DNA from: Elysia chlorotica
Lineage: Eukaryota; Mollusca; Gastropoda; Plakobranchidae
NCBI GenBank assembly: GCA_003991915.1
Contig: RQTK01000056.1
Location: 295,669 to 359,668 of the forward strand
Direction of reading: 5' to 3'
DNA: 64,000 bases
The notes below the pieces were generated by a model that did not search any database, was not told the DNA's origin, and saw only the letters and a program-made list of their open reading frames with translations. The stretch's first letter is position 1. The number at the start of each line of letters is the position of its first letter. Of the stretch, positions 50,861-61,996 are shown in pieces. The position numbers were made by a program, and so were the translations under genes.

Positions 50861-53369
50861 AGCTCAGTATGGCAGCGAAAAGGGATGAACCTGTTCTTGT
50901 CCTCGCGGGTGACCCACCTGCTGATGTGACAGTTACTCAGATTGCTTGGCGATTGAGGCTATAGAGGGGGAGATGGAAAAGAAGTTAAGTCCACCCGTCG
51001 CACTATCGACGGGATCCCTCTGTCTTATTCGGACACTGATATTGTGGGGAAGCTAAAAAAATTGGGGTCAATGTGCTGGGTCCATTGGTAACGATAATGG
51101 ACATTTTAAAGATGGGCTACAGAAGCACGCGCGCCACTCTAAACATACGCGACTTAAAAAAGAAAAAGAAAAGAGTAGCACTTTTCAAAAATCTAAAACA
51201 AAAAATATGACGCAATTGCCCTCTAAGAGACATAATTTTATGAATGAATGCGATATTCCGGAAGTAGAAAAAGAATGTGGTAGGGAGGTTCACTAGAGCA
51301 GGGCAGTAGGACGTAGAAAGGGTCTGCTTCCAGTTTTGGGAGAGCTTTGACCTCTAGATCTATAAATCTGCTTTACAATCAGGAAATGATTCTCCTATCA
51401 TTTATTTCTATTTCGAATGATACAATTTATCTTGTAAATGTATGCAGCCAATGCCTTGAAAAGGACAAAACAATAATTATTTTTTTAATACTCTTTTGGA
51501 TATTGTGCATCAAGTCATAAGTTCACATACCACAAAGAATGTGGTATGCCTTGGAGAGTTTAATATGGTAATGGATAGTTCTTTTGATGATATTATACAC
51601 GGAAATACCCATCCATAATTATACAACTACAAGAAGCTTTAATAATTCTATGTCTCGTCGTACATGATGTGTGGAGATTTAAAGATCCTTCTGAAAAAAA
51701 AAACACACTTGGCGGCGCTGCGCTCCTTCGGCAGCGAGACGGCTAGACTACATTTTTGTCGGAGACGGCCTTCTCCCGTTTGTTAACGCATGAGATATCA
51801 CATCGCTCGGTTTCACCGACCACAGAGCCGTCCCGTGTACACTGATGTTTTCAACATCTAAACGAGGTCAGGCATGGTATAAAATAGACACATCATGCTC
51901 ACTGACATTGACTATATCATATTAATGACAAGACTATAATTGAAAGTATAGAAATAAATGAAGGTCTGGATTGTCACCTGAGATGGGAGATGATTAAAGC
52001 AGATATACAAGTAAGTGCGCAGAACAGCAGATACAATAATTCAATCAAAAGAGAAAATATTAAATAACTTGCTTTCAGAATTGGCGAAAACATTGGTCGG
52101 TATCATGGAATATTACAAACACATAATTATGTACATAAACAACTTCAAATGAGCAGAAATTTCAATACTTTCTTCAAGAACATAAATACCCGTCGTTTGC
52201 CAGAGGATAGAAAACATGTGTGTGAAGAACACATGACAGAAACTGAAGTTTTAGAAGCCTTAAAAAAATAAATGAAAAACGGATCATCTCCGGGACCGGG
52301 CGGGATACAAACCGAATCTTGGAGACCGATAGCATTAACAAATGTAGGTTACAAGATAAAAGCAAAACTATTAGCTTTAAGGTTGTAGAGAGTAGAAAGT
52401 GGCGGAGTCTGTAGTGAGAAGGGACGTAACATATCGCATTTGTTAAGAACAGCAGGAGAAATATACGAACATAATTATTAGGCAAACAAAGCTAGAAGGG
52501 ATAATGCTATGAAAATATTTTGAAAAAGCCTTTGACAAAATATCCACGTCCTTTATAATCAATGCATTTGAGAAAATGGGATTTGGCGGTTGTTTTATAA
52601 GATGAATTGATTTTCTATTAACGGATAGGAATTGCTGCGTGCAAAACCGGGGATACTGCTCCGTAGATTTTATTATGACACGTGGCGTTAGGCAGGGGTG
52701 CCCTATCTCACCATTGTTATTTATTATGGTCGCAGAATTTCTTTCCGTAAAAATCTTGCAAATTATATAACAAAAGGTATTACAATCCCGCCAACATACG
52801 ATATAAAAATACTGCAATACGCGGATGATACAATATTATCCTTAAAGATTTTGTTGACATAAAAGAAGTGCTATTTGGGCTAAAATAATTTTTCAGTCTC
52901 TGGTCTTAAACTTAATAAAAAAAATGTACATGTATATCCCACTTTCAGCGAAACATAATCTTGTGGAGGTTTTTCGATGCATAAAGAAAACAAACAAATT
53001 AAAACTATGCTGAGTTTTCTTCAGCACGTCTATAAGTGCCAAAGACATGATAGAAAATTGGGAAAAGAAAATAGTATCGTTGGAAAAAATTGACTTGCTG
53101 CTGGAGAGAAACCTATCAATAATAGGAAAAATTCACATAATTAAAGCCTTTGGGATCTTAAAATTTATTAGCAAAGTATATCACTTCCCTCGCCCGCAAC
53201 TAAAGATCTAAACAGGATTATTTTTAAGTTTCTTTGGAAAAAAAACATACAACAAAAAAGCTTTTGAGAACGTCAAAGGAAGCACACTGTGCTCTCCCTA
53301 CATTGATGGGGGACTCAAAATGATAAACATCGAAAAAATGCACCAGTCTTCTATGTTTGATATTGTAAA
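50860..53369 (+). pseudogene. Decayed Tx1/L1-like LINE: ORF1, endonuclease and reverse transcriptase
   Basis: Reading across stops and frameshifts shows, in order: an ORF1-like part with TRRTIDGIPLSYSDTDIVGK near 51000; an endonuclease part with VVCLGEFNMVMD near 51540 and ISHRSVSPTTEPSR near 51800; and reverse transcriptase. The RT includes SSPGPGG (about 52285), SWRPIALTN (52320), AFDKIS, RQGCPISPLLFIM (52690) and the catalytic YADD (52818-52829). The thumb-like LLLERNLSIIGKIHIIKAFG and YIDGGLKMINIEKM follow. The element is interrupted at 53370 by the TIR elements and resumes at about 55092. Numerous stops make it inactive. Clade assignment is from these motifs only. Confidence 0.5.
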
Positions 53370-54278
53370 CGTGGAAACACAGTGGATGTCGCACCATCTC
53401 GCCCAAGCTTCCCTTTTTTGCAGCGAGAATTTATTTCATATGAAAAGTGTTACAGTAAACAGAGTAGACGCCTAAAAAAAGACCGCCTCTTTTGTCGCCT
53501 TGCCTCATGGTGCTAGATCTAAGCGTTGCGCTTAGATCTGGCGTCAACAGGTGCGTCCTCGAGCGAAAGTTGACCGGAAATGAAGTAGGCCCGTATTTTG
53601 AGCTGGACATAGATTGGTAACCACTAATCGTAGCGAAAATCTGAAAACAGATTCGTAATCAGCGATCCAAAATTAACAAAGTCTACGCGTACAGATGCTG
53701 AAAAAATGCATAATAAACAATTTCATAAAAAAATGTTTTTATTCGATTCAGACACCCACACATTAATGAATGCGTGCGATTTCCACCCCCGCACACTTTC
53801 ACCCCTCCATGCCGTATCTGTGTTGTGTTTGAAGTCAATGCACTTTGGATTGTGGTGCCACGTATTTTATTATAATTATTATTACAAACAAATCTAAAGC
53901 ATTCTAAAACCCAAGATGGACACAGACCAAACAACAAAGCTTATAGTTGCTGTAGAACAAAGACCATTTCTATATGACAAAACGGATCCTGGGTACAACA
54001 ACAGAAACCTGCTCAATGCAGAATGGAAAATAATTGCAGAAGAAATCGGCTCTTCATTCACATCCATCTCCTATAAGTATAACTGAAACAATGCTTCTAC
54101 TTAGTTCTAGGCAATAATAACACACACTGGGAATTTTTCTCGTCACGTGATTTTGTCGCTCTGACGTTTGGAGGGAAGGTGCGACCATCACTCTGTTTCT
54201 ACCAGCTCGCCCTTTTTTCCGCGCAGTTTTATGTCGCCGATTTGTAGGGAAGGTGCGACCTTCACTGTGTTTCCACCC
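53370..54278. mobile_element. TIR DNA transposon derivative, copy 1 (909 bp), with MADF relic
   Basis: The left end CGTGGAAACACAGTGGATGT and the inverted right end (…GGTGCGACCTTCACTGTG…) form imperfect TIRs of about 25 bp. The right side abuts TTAA (54279-54282); the left has a mutated TAAA. Subterminal repeats resembling the TIR occur near 54168-54205. An imperfect hairpin lies at about 53511-53541. No transposase frame remains, so it would need a partner for mobility. A TTAA target suggests piggyBac-like; a 3-bp TWA reading plus MADF would suggest PIF/Harbinger. Confidence 0.5.
53916..54086 (+). pseudogene. MADF-domain fragment inside TIR element copy 1
   Basis: A 56-codon frame starts MDTDQTTKLIVAVEQRPFLY and contains NNRNLLNAEWKIIAEEIGSS. 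It has the MADF (Myb/SANT-like, Adf-1) signature of L-I-x-x-V-x-x-R-P-x-L-Y-D, then W-x-x-I-A-x-x-I. MADF proteins bind DNA and commonly accompany PIF/Harbinger-type transposases. It ends after the second helix at a TGA, so the third helix is lost. The matching segment is deleted in copy 2. Confidence 0.5.
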
Positions 54279-54282
54279 TTAA

Positions 54283-55087
54283 CGTGGAAACACAGTGGGT
54301 GTCGCACCATCTCGCCCAAGCTTCTCTTTTTTGCAGCGAGAATTTATTTCATATGAAAAGTGTTACAGTAAACAGAGTAGAAGCCTAAAAAAAGCCCGCC
54401 TCTTTTGTCGCCTCTCCTCATGGTGCTAGATCTAAGCGCTGCGCTTAGATCTAGCGTCAACAGGTGCGTGGTCGCCTGAAAGTTGACCGGAAATGAAGTA
54501 GGCCCGTATTTTGAGCTGGACATAGATCTGTAACCAGTGATCGTAGCGAAAATCTGAAAACAGATTCGTAATCAGCGATCCAAAATTAACAAAGTCTACG
54601 CGTACAGATGCTGAAAAAATGCATAATAAACAATTTCATAAAAAAATGTTTTTATTCGATTCAGACACCCACACATTGAAGAATGCACGGAATTTCCACC
54701 CCCGCACACATTCCATGCCGTATCTGTGTTGTGTCAATACACTTTGGATTGTAGTGCCACGTATTTTGTTAGAATCATTATTTCAAACAAATCTATTTGT
54801 CGTCTATTTTTTCTTTTTGAGTGCAGCCATGTTAGTATCATCCATTGAAGTATTTCTTCATTCACATCCATCTCCTATAACTGAAACAAATAAAATGAGA
54901 CGATGCTTCTACTTAGTTCTAGGCAATAATAACTCTCTGTGAATTTTTCTCGTCACGTGATTTTGTCGCTCTGACGTTTGGAGGGAAGGTGCGACCCTCA
55001 CTCTGTTTCTACCAGCTCGCCCTTTTTTCCGCGCTGTTTTATGTCGCTGATTTGTAGGGAAGGTGCCACCTCCACTGTATTTCCACC
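54283..55087. mobile_element. TIR DNA transposon derivative, copy 2 (805 bp)
   Basis: Direct-repeat neighbour of copy 1, sharing the single TTAA at 54279-54282 and followed by TTAA at 55088-55091. Its left half is almost identical to copy 1, but the MADF segment is missing. It contains a perfect hairpin: GCTAGATCTAAGCGC, one T, then the exact inverse (about 54425-54455). The copy 1 equivalent has two mismatches. Confidence 0.5.
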
Positions 55088-55091
55088 TTAA

Positions 55092-55507
55092 GGCGTCTGT
55101 TATCTGGAAAAATGGAGAGCTGGAAAGCCTTTCCCCTGTATTTCCTTAACAAGGTATTCGGCGTAGCGGCTTTTCAAAACAGTCTTTATCTACAGTGCAT
55201 CCTGCTTGCAAGGCGGTCGACTCGAGGCAAGGAACTAGAGACCTTGCAAAACATAACCTATAGAAAAAACACGAAGACGATAGGTTACCAATCTTCACTG
55301 GCATCCAATCATAGCTCTATCCTAGATTTACGGATCCAAATAGCCATCGGGAAAGCCCAATCTAAGGCGCGCAATTATGTCACGCGTTTTCGTGGTGCGC
55401 ACCATAAAAACTATGTTTTCGTCTTGATGGGATCCGCGTCAAAAAGTATTAGATCTATTAACACTATCCCTATCCCCCTTCATCTTTTGGTTATCTGTTT
55501 GAGATAA
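55092..55507 (+). pseudogene. Probable continuation of the interrupted LINE ORF2
   Basis: Removing the two TIR elements together with one TTAA makes the LINE frame run from MFDIV straight into KASVIWKNGELES. After one frameshift, WKAFPLYFLNKVFG follows in the open frame 55112-55507. That position, after YIDGGLKMINIEKM, suits the C-terminal region of Tx1/L1-like ORF2. The rest of the frame is not recognisable, and it could be chance-open. Confidence 0.5.
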
Positions 55508-56964
55508 TTATGGCTGGACTGCTTCCATCAGTACGGCCTGGCTTCACGAAGCTCAGTAAACATCATCTTTGGGCTTGTCAGTGATAGTCTTCAGTCGTTT
55601 CAAGCCTGGGCGTTCCTGAGTATCACTAAATGATCACAGGGATTTTGTCGCCTTTGAAATCAGATTAGATTGAGGATAGCAGTAATTACTTTGGTTGATG
55701 TCTTGTGTACTCTGTCGCTAGGGCTATAATATGATGCCTGTTCATTTCTTTGCTAGCAAAGATCAAGATTCTAAGCTGTTTACGAAAGACTTAGTGAGAT
55801 TCGTCCTTGAAAATTCTGCCAAAACAAGTGATCGCTAGGAAGTTTGGTGTCGATGCATCTTTAAGTCAACGGTTCTAATCACACAAAGCAATATCGTTCT
55901 ATAGATTTTTCCTCTATGGCGTATTAAAATTGTTGTCTCTACTAAGCACTACCTAAAAGAGAAGGAGAAATACCTGCAACCATTATAAATAAACTAATAT
56001 CATAAATTTATATCACGCGAGTAATTAGTATGAAAATTACGCTTGGTTGAAACTCAAGTTTATTGCACTGTTGTGTCCTATCCACCCTAGATCTAAACAA
56101 ATTATGTCAAAACTCTTGTGTGCATCTAAATAATTATACCTGTACAATGTAGAGTTAACAAAGCCGACTGTTCTAAACAATTAGCTCTTATTGTCTTGCC
56201 TCTTTTCTTTTTTCTTTAAAACATACATTTTTCAAATGTAGCTCTGCTTCTTTCACTTCTGTTGTTTATCACTTTAAATTTGACGTTACTGTCTCTCTTA
56301 TATAATTTTCGTCTCCTAATTTGAGCTGCGGACTAGGCTGACCTGCAGTGTTTATTTCCATTGTATTTTCCGTCGTCTAAATTTGGATGGAAATTTATTT
56401 GCTCAAGCGGGCTTTCGCCCACTGATAATTTCATGTAGTCCTCGTAATCTGTGTCCTGTTACAAACTAGTAAACCCGTCAAAGTATTGCACTAGTCAGAA
56501 CAAGAACAAAAATTGGGAAAATAATTATAACAACAAAAAGTGCAGAAATAACGGATTATTCTTAGCAATTCCTGAGGCCAGTGCAAAAAAAATTATAACA
56601 AAAAAAAATAATGCAGTGATGAAATAACGGAAATAATTTCACAGTTGAAATAGTCTGCTCTACACCAATAATCACACTGTTTTATTTTCTCTAGTTTTTT
56701 TTACCAATGCCCACGCGATGTGGACAAGGTGTCATATTTCAATTAGTGGCCTTTGCGTAATAGCTTTCCTAGAGCGATATCTTTTTTTCCCCCAATTACA
56801 GAACGGTCATCATTGTTTAAATGTCCCTGTAAATGTAGTTTCAAGACAGTTTATCAGCTGTGTAATTCTTAAAAGTGGTGTCTATTAGGAAAGAGAGGGA
56901 AGAGACTGAGTAAGAGAGATAGATAGGTAGAGAGATAGATAGATAAAGAGAGAGACAGAGAGAA

Positions 56965-57027
<63 letters not shown>

Positions 57028-57684
57028 ATGAGACAGACAAAGATGTGATAGGTAGATATAACATATTTCATGACTGATTAAATTTCGTTTTCGAAAGCTT
57101 AGGCATCGTGACCATCATTATAGTAACAAAATGAATTTAATTAAACTGGAAAAGTTGAGCACTTTAAGCTGAGTTTGAAATTAAAATGATAACAAAAAAA
57201 AAACAACAATATTATAATTACTATTCTCAGCATGATCGTTAGTTTTTCAATTCTTCTTTTTGTGTTAAAAGTTTTCAACTGCTCATTCCTCGGTAAAAGT
57301 GCAAGTAGATCATTTTACATTCTTCATTTTTTACAAGGAATCCAAGAGCAATAGAGACAAAATATCGTTGTTGTTTTAGACGACTATTGTTAACACTGTT
57401 TCTGGGCATAAGGGTATAGAAGTTAAAGTGGGCCAGGCAATTGATGGAAAGGACGGAGAGAAAGTTAAACAACGGGATGAGCAAGAAGGAAGGAGAGATC
57501 AACGGTGGAATCTGGTAGAAGGAAGGCGAAATAAACGATTTTAACAAAATTCACCAAGTTAGGAAAGGCTAAAAAATAAACATTAATTTTAAGTACATGT
57601 ATGGTCATTCATACGATTTGGAAATGGATATATTTTTCCCTATGATCATGCCTAAAGACGCGCTCACACAAGAATACAAATCAT

Positions 57685-58312
57685 GCAACTTTTGTTTAAA
57701 TATAGGAAAAGCTGTGGTGAATTTTTAGCTTCTCCGTACACTTAAATAGGATGGCAATGAACTGATGGAATATTAGAGTTTTCAAAGGGTTTAAAAACGA
57801 AAATGCATCGGTACGTCTAAAACTTTGGGATTCATAAGAAAAGATGATAATTAACCTCACAAATGACAAGTAATAAATGCTTAAATTAACTTAGTGAGAG
57901 AGACATACGTATTTTCTGAAGAAAAAAAAATGTAGAGTTCTTCGCACAAAAGATTTTTATTATAAAAAAAACAAAACACCTAGGTACATTAACAAAATGT
58001 GCTTTGTTATTAAAGGCTAAAGAAAACATTTTAAAGTTCAGTCACAAAATGTATAAAATTTGCGTGTATTTCTTTTCCCCGTGACTGAGGATAAAGCCTT
58101 GTCCATACAAGTAATGTAACTTTTGTTTAAATATAGGAAAAGCTGTGGTGAATTTTCAGTTGTTCTTTACACTTAAATAGGATGGCAATGAACTGATGGA
58201 ATATTAGAGTGAAGAAGACATATCGAAAATGCATTTATAAGACTACAACCTTGGAATCTATAAGAAAAGATAATTAACCTCACAAATGACAACTAATGCT
58301 TAAATTAACTTA
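57685..58312. repeat. Pair of about 200-bp direct repeats
   Basis: 57685-57893 and 58115-58312 share AACTTTTGTTTAAATATAGG, GGATGGCAATGAACTGATGG and ACCTCACAAATGACAA in the same order, with moderate divergence between blocks. The 220 bp between them is unrelated. Nothing in them codes. Confidence 0.5.
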
Positions 58313-58724
58313 TTTAATTATGTTGTACCAAACCAGCATTTAAGGTTTAATTGCAAGGGATACATAATAAACACAATTATTGTCTTGATTTAAAAAATGC
58401 ATGATATACAACATTTGAGTAGAATCTTTAAAATAAATAACTTTGGATAGAAAAGAACTGATAATAATTATTAATATGAATGTGTCCAAATATTTTTAAA
58501 TATGATTTAAGATACGTTAACAGCAAATTAATTAACTTTTAACAAGGAAATTGTGTGCAACTTACGTCTTTTTCTAGTTTTATCTGAAACAGATTACTTA
58601 CAACTATATTACATTGGCTCATTCTTTCTTTATTATAATGACACATTTTTTTTTACTAATTTCAACAATATAAATTATAAAGAAAACATTACGCTCTGTA
58701 ATTTTTTTCCTCTAGGATTTTTAG

Positions 58725-58786
<62 letters not shown>

Positions 58787-59057
58787 AGAGGTCTAGATCT
58801 AGATCAAATTTCACCACTCTAAGAAAATGAAATTAAAGGTTTCCCCCAAGTTCCTTCCCACTCCTCAATCAATCCAAGTGCGCACGATTCTTAGACCAAT
58901 TTTACGCCATTAACCCTTAACTTCCGGAGACAATTTTCTACAGCCCTGCTCGACAGTCCTTGTGCCGCTATCAGACTGACAAAAATCTCAACCCATCTTC
59001 TTCCTGTGTCCCCTTGTGTGTCTGGTCTCTTCCCAAATTGATTCCCGTTGTAGAAGG

Positions 59058-59620
59058 GATGGACAGAGAGTGGAGGTGGAGGGATAAATGCTTGGTAGTA
59101 GGTAGGGTGGAGGAAAATGGACAGATAGTTGGTGAGGAATAAAAGCCGGATAGTGTGTGTTGGGGGGAGGGGTCATGGAGTGGTGATGGAGGGTAGGAAT
59201 AGGAGCTTGAGAGTGTGTGTTGGGAGGGGGGGGGGAGTGGTGGACAGATAATACGGAGGGTAGGGTTTAATGCTTGACATTTGGGGGGAGGGGGTGAAAA
59301 GGAAGCAAAGGGTTGAGAATGAAGGACAGATGGTGGATGGTAGAGATAACAGCTTGATAGTGTGTATGTGGAGGGTGAGGGTAGGAAGGATGGACGAACA
59401 GGGGGGGGGGTATAGATAAAAGCTTGGCAGTGGGGGTAGGGGTTATGAGTAATGGACAGATAGTTAAGGTTAGGGATAAAAGCGTTATAGTAAGAGGGGC
59501 AGGAGGGGTAGTGGAGGAGCTATTGTCTGAAAAAGGAGGGCGATGTACAGATAGTGGATGGTTGGGACAGAAGCTTGATGGTATTGTGAGTATGAATGAT
59601 AGACATGATAGTGCATGGGA
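59058..59620 (+). repeat. Degenerate G-rich minisatellite, about nine units of 60-90 bp
   Basis: Units contain GGACAGATAGTGG…, then GATAAAAGCTTGATAGTGTG and a run of G (GGGAGGGG or longer). Unit starts are near 59058, 59117, 59232, 59323, 59391, 59454 and 59534. The plus strand is strongly purine- and G-rich and includes runs of eight to ten G, so it could form G-quadruplexes. Confidence 0.5.
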
Positions 59621-59858
59621 ATGAAACAGGGGAGATGCTCAGGAGTTGGATATATCGATAGGATCTGGCTGGATCAGTGACAGTTTAATGGAGGTTTTGT
59701 TTCTCTCATTCATTCTTGTCTCTATACCTCTCCCGCAACGCCGATTTACCCATCTATATCTCTTTTTTGCTCTCTCTCGTTCCTGATCTCCATCTCTCTC
59801 ATTCGCTTAGTTTACCTCTCTCCCATGTTCTATCTCTGTGTTTTTTTCTCTGTGCTTT

Positions 59859-59933
<75 letters not shown>

Positions 59934-60639
59934 ACTCTCCGCTAAGATCAGTGCAATGAATGGCAGACACAGATGCATTCAGATGCATGGGAATATCTAC
60001 AGATGTAGAGGACGTTTGTAACAAGAAGAATTTTCAGAGGAGACAGTTTCAAAAGAATAAAAAAGGTAAACAATAGAGACGCCTTTGTTTCTAAGCTCTG
60101 CCCTCAGAAAGCAATTGTTTTTAAATCTTTTTATTGTCTTGGTTTTATAAAACTTTTAAATTGCACGTAATGTTCGTGGTTTTCCTGTTTGAAACTTGTT
60201 TCCATCTCTACTGTGATGTATGATGGGTCCTTTTTCATGACATAAAATCGTTTCAAACGCTTTTCAAATTCACCGTCCATGGTTCCTTTTTAACAGCTCT
60301 AAGAATGACGCTTTGCGGTGTTTTAGAGTAATGAGCTATGCGATATCTGTCTGATCTAGGCTCGACAAGACCCGCTCATGCTCATGGGTTAAATAATCAT
60401 GATGAATGAAATAGCACTTGTCAAAATGTTTCAATTGAAGCACAGACAGCAAAATCTATAGATTAAATATTTTTTCTCTCTCCAATTTTTTACGCGACGT
60501 ATTGTTAAAGCCTTAGTCAATAGTATGAACAACCAAGCCATAGTGGTCAGGTATCAATATTATTTATTGCAAAAAGATGCATTGAAGCAGGGGAGAATAT
60601 TTTTGTTTTGTTTTTGCACAACTTTGGCGATTCTCGCAC

Positions 60640-60785
60640 AATAAGGTGGGCATCTGTCCTGGACTTCAGTTTAGAAGGTCCATGGGTCGATCCCACAATT
60701 GGGCAAATTTATATATCGGATTTCATCCCGAACTCATTGGGTTGGTGTCAGTTCAATGTGATCGACTGAGACAGAAGTACTCGAA
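60640..60785 (+). repeat. SINE family B head, plus strand
   Basis: A tRNA-like head with box B GGGTCGATCCCAC is followed by CAATTGGGCAAA, GATTTCATCCC, GGTTGGTGTCAGTTCAATGT and GATCGACTGAGACAG. These are the family's head-to-body sequence. The element is cut off by a CT microsatellite. Confidence 0.5.
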
Positions 60786-60820
60786 TCTTTGCTCTGTCTC
60801 TCTCTGTCTCTGTGTGTCTG

Positions 60821-60874
<54 letters not shown>

Positions 60875-61910
60875 TCTCTCTGTCCCTTTACTTCTCTGTT
60901 GCAGCATGTTCACTTGTCCTGGGATCCGTGACACAGAATTATTGTCTGGTTGCTTAAGTTGTACACTAAGAAACTAACTAACTAAAATTGTACACGGTAC
61001 ATGATCTTAATTTTTCAAGCGGACGTGCCGCTTTATGTCACTTGATGCCAACTTCACTCCCCATCTCCGACTTTAACCTGTAAGTTCTCACTAATGGCTG
61101 AGCTGGTATCGGTTGTCGAGAACCAATTCACTAGGTACCTACATTCAGCGAACCATGTACTCCGGTACATGGGACTGGAACTGTTCCGGTTTCGGCAAAT
61201 GCAAATGTTCCTGTAACTGTATCTGTTCCTGAACCGGAAGAGGTACCTGTTGTGATGTTCATGAGACTAGATATACAAAAGTCTAGTTGATTTCTCGTTC
61301 CTTTCTCGCCTATTCTCCACTGGATATGACTTTGTCTGCACACTCTGTTAACATTCCTGCACAGTGGTTGTTCTTTCAAGAAATGAAAGATGAATAATGT
61401 AAATTAAATGTCTAACAAGAAATGAAAGATGAATAATGTAAATTAAATGACTATCGGAACTAGTTCGATACCAGATACATCCGACTCCTATCCGTCCAGG
61501 TACCGGTACACAGATTGTTCCGGTTGCCCTGCTCTTGTTCTCAACACACACCCATAAGGTCACAGCGTGGACACAGAAATCTAAATATAGACCAATTAAA
61601 TTAGCCGTGTGTGCAGCGTGGGACGAGGGACACTAGCGTCAAATTTACTGCTAGAACTGTGGACTGCAATCTAATTAGTGAACTGAACTCGACTCGACTC
61701 GACTCTGCCTGCATGGAGAGTTTGGGGACCACAGAAAAGAGAGACAACTCTTTCCTAATTGTGACTTGGGCTGAGCAATTATTTATAGCATTAAAGCAAC
61801 TTGGGACTGCACAGGAACATTTTTGTACCACAGGAGCAAAAGAAACCCTAAGGGTGCCATTTCTCCAATGTTCTGTGTTCAGTAAAAGCAGGCCTAATTA
61901 CTCACCTCGT

Positions 61911-61996
61911 CTGTAAAGATGGCGCTAGAGATCGAACTGCCCGTGGTCACTAGAAGGTCACTGACCGCTGTACGTAGCTTTAGAGAAAAGTGACCT
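61911..61996 (-). CDS. Candidate exon of an unknown minus-strand gene
   Basis: The minus strand has an acceptor-like CCATTTAG, an open frame HFSLKLRTAVSDLLVTTG and then SSISSAIFTDE, followed by a strong donor GTGAGT. The frame is open for the full length. The same sequence on the plus strand begins AAAGATGGCGCT, a YY1-type promoter word, so the segment may instead be a first exon or promoter. The family is not recognised, and no partner exon was found. Confidence 0.5.

Larger units (their letters stand above)
55508..61900. other. Repeat-rich intergenic region without recognised genes
   Basis: A dispersed duplication of about 200 bp (57685-57893 and 58115-58312), (GA)n at 56934-57023 and 58733-58782, a G-rich minisatellite at 59058-59620, (CT)n at 59862-59928 and 60783-60880, a SINE B copy at about 60640-60785, and a 39-bp tandem pair at 61377-61454. 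No coding exon was supported. Confidence 0.5.

Noticed and set aside
55112-55507. 131-codon plus frame considered as an independent gene
   Set aside because: It directly follows the LINE reading frame once the TIR elements are removed, so it is better explained as LINE remnant.
61131-61563. Gly/Thr/Val/Pro-rich minus frames
   Set aside because: Come from GGTACC/CCGGAAC-type low-complexity DNA; no splice structure or domain.
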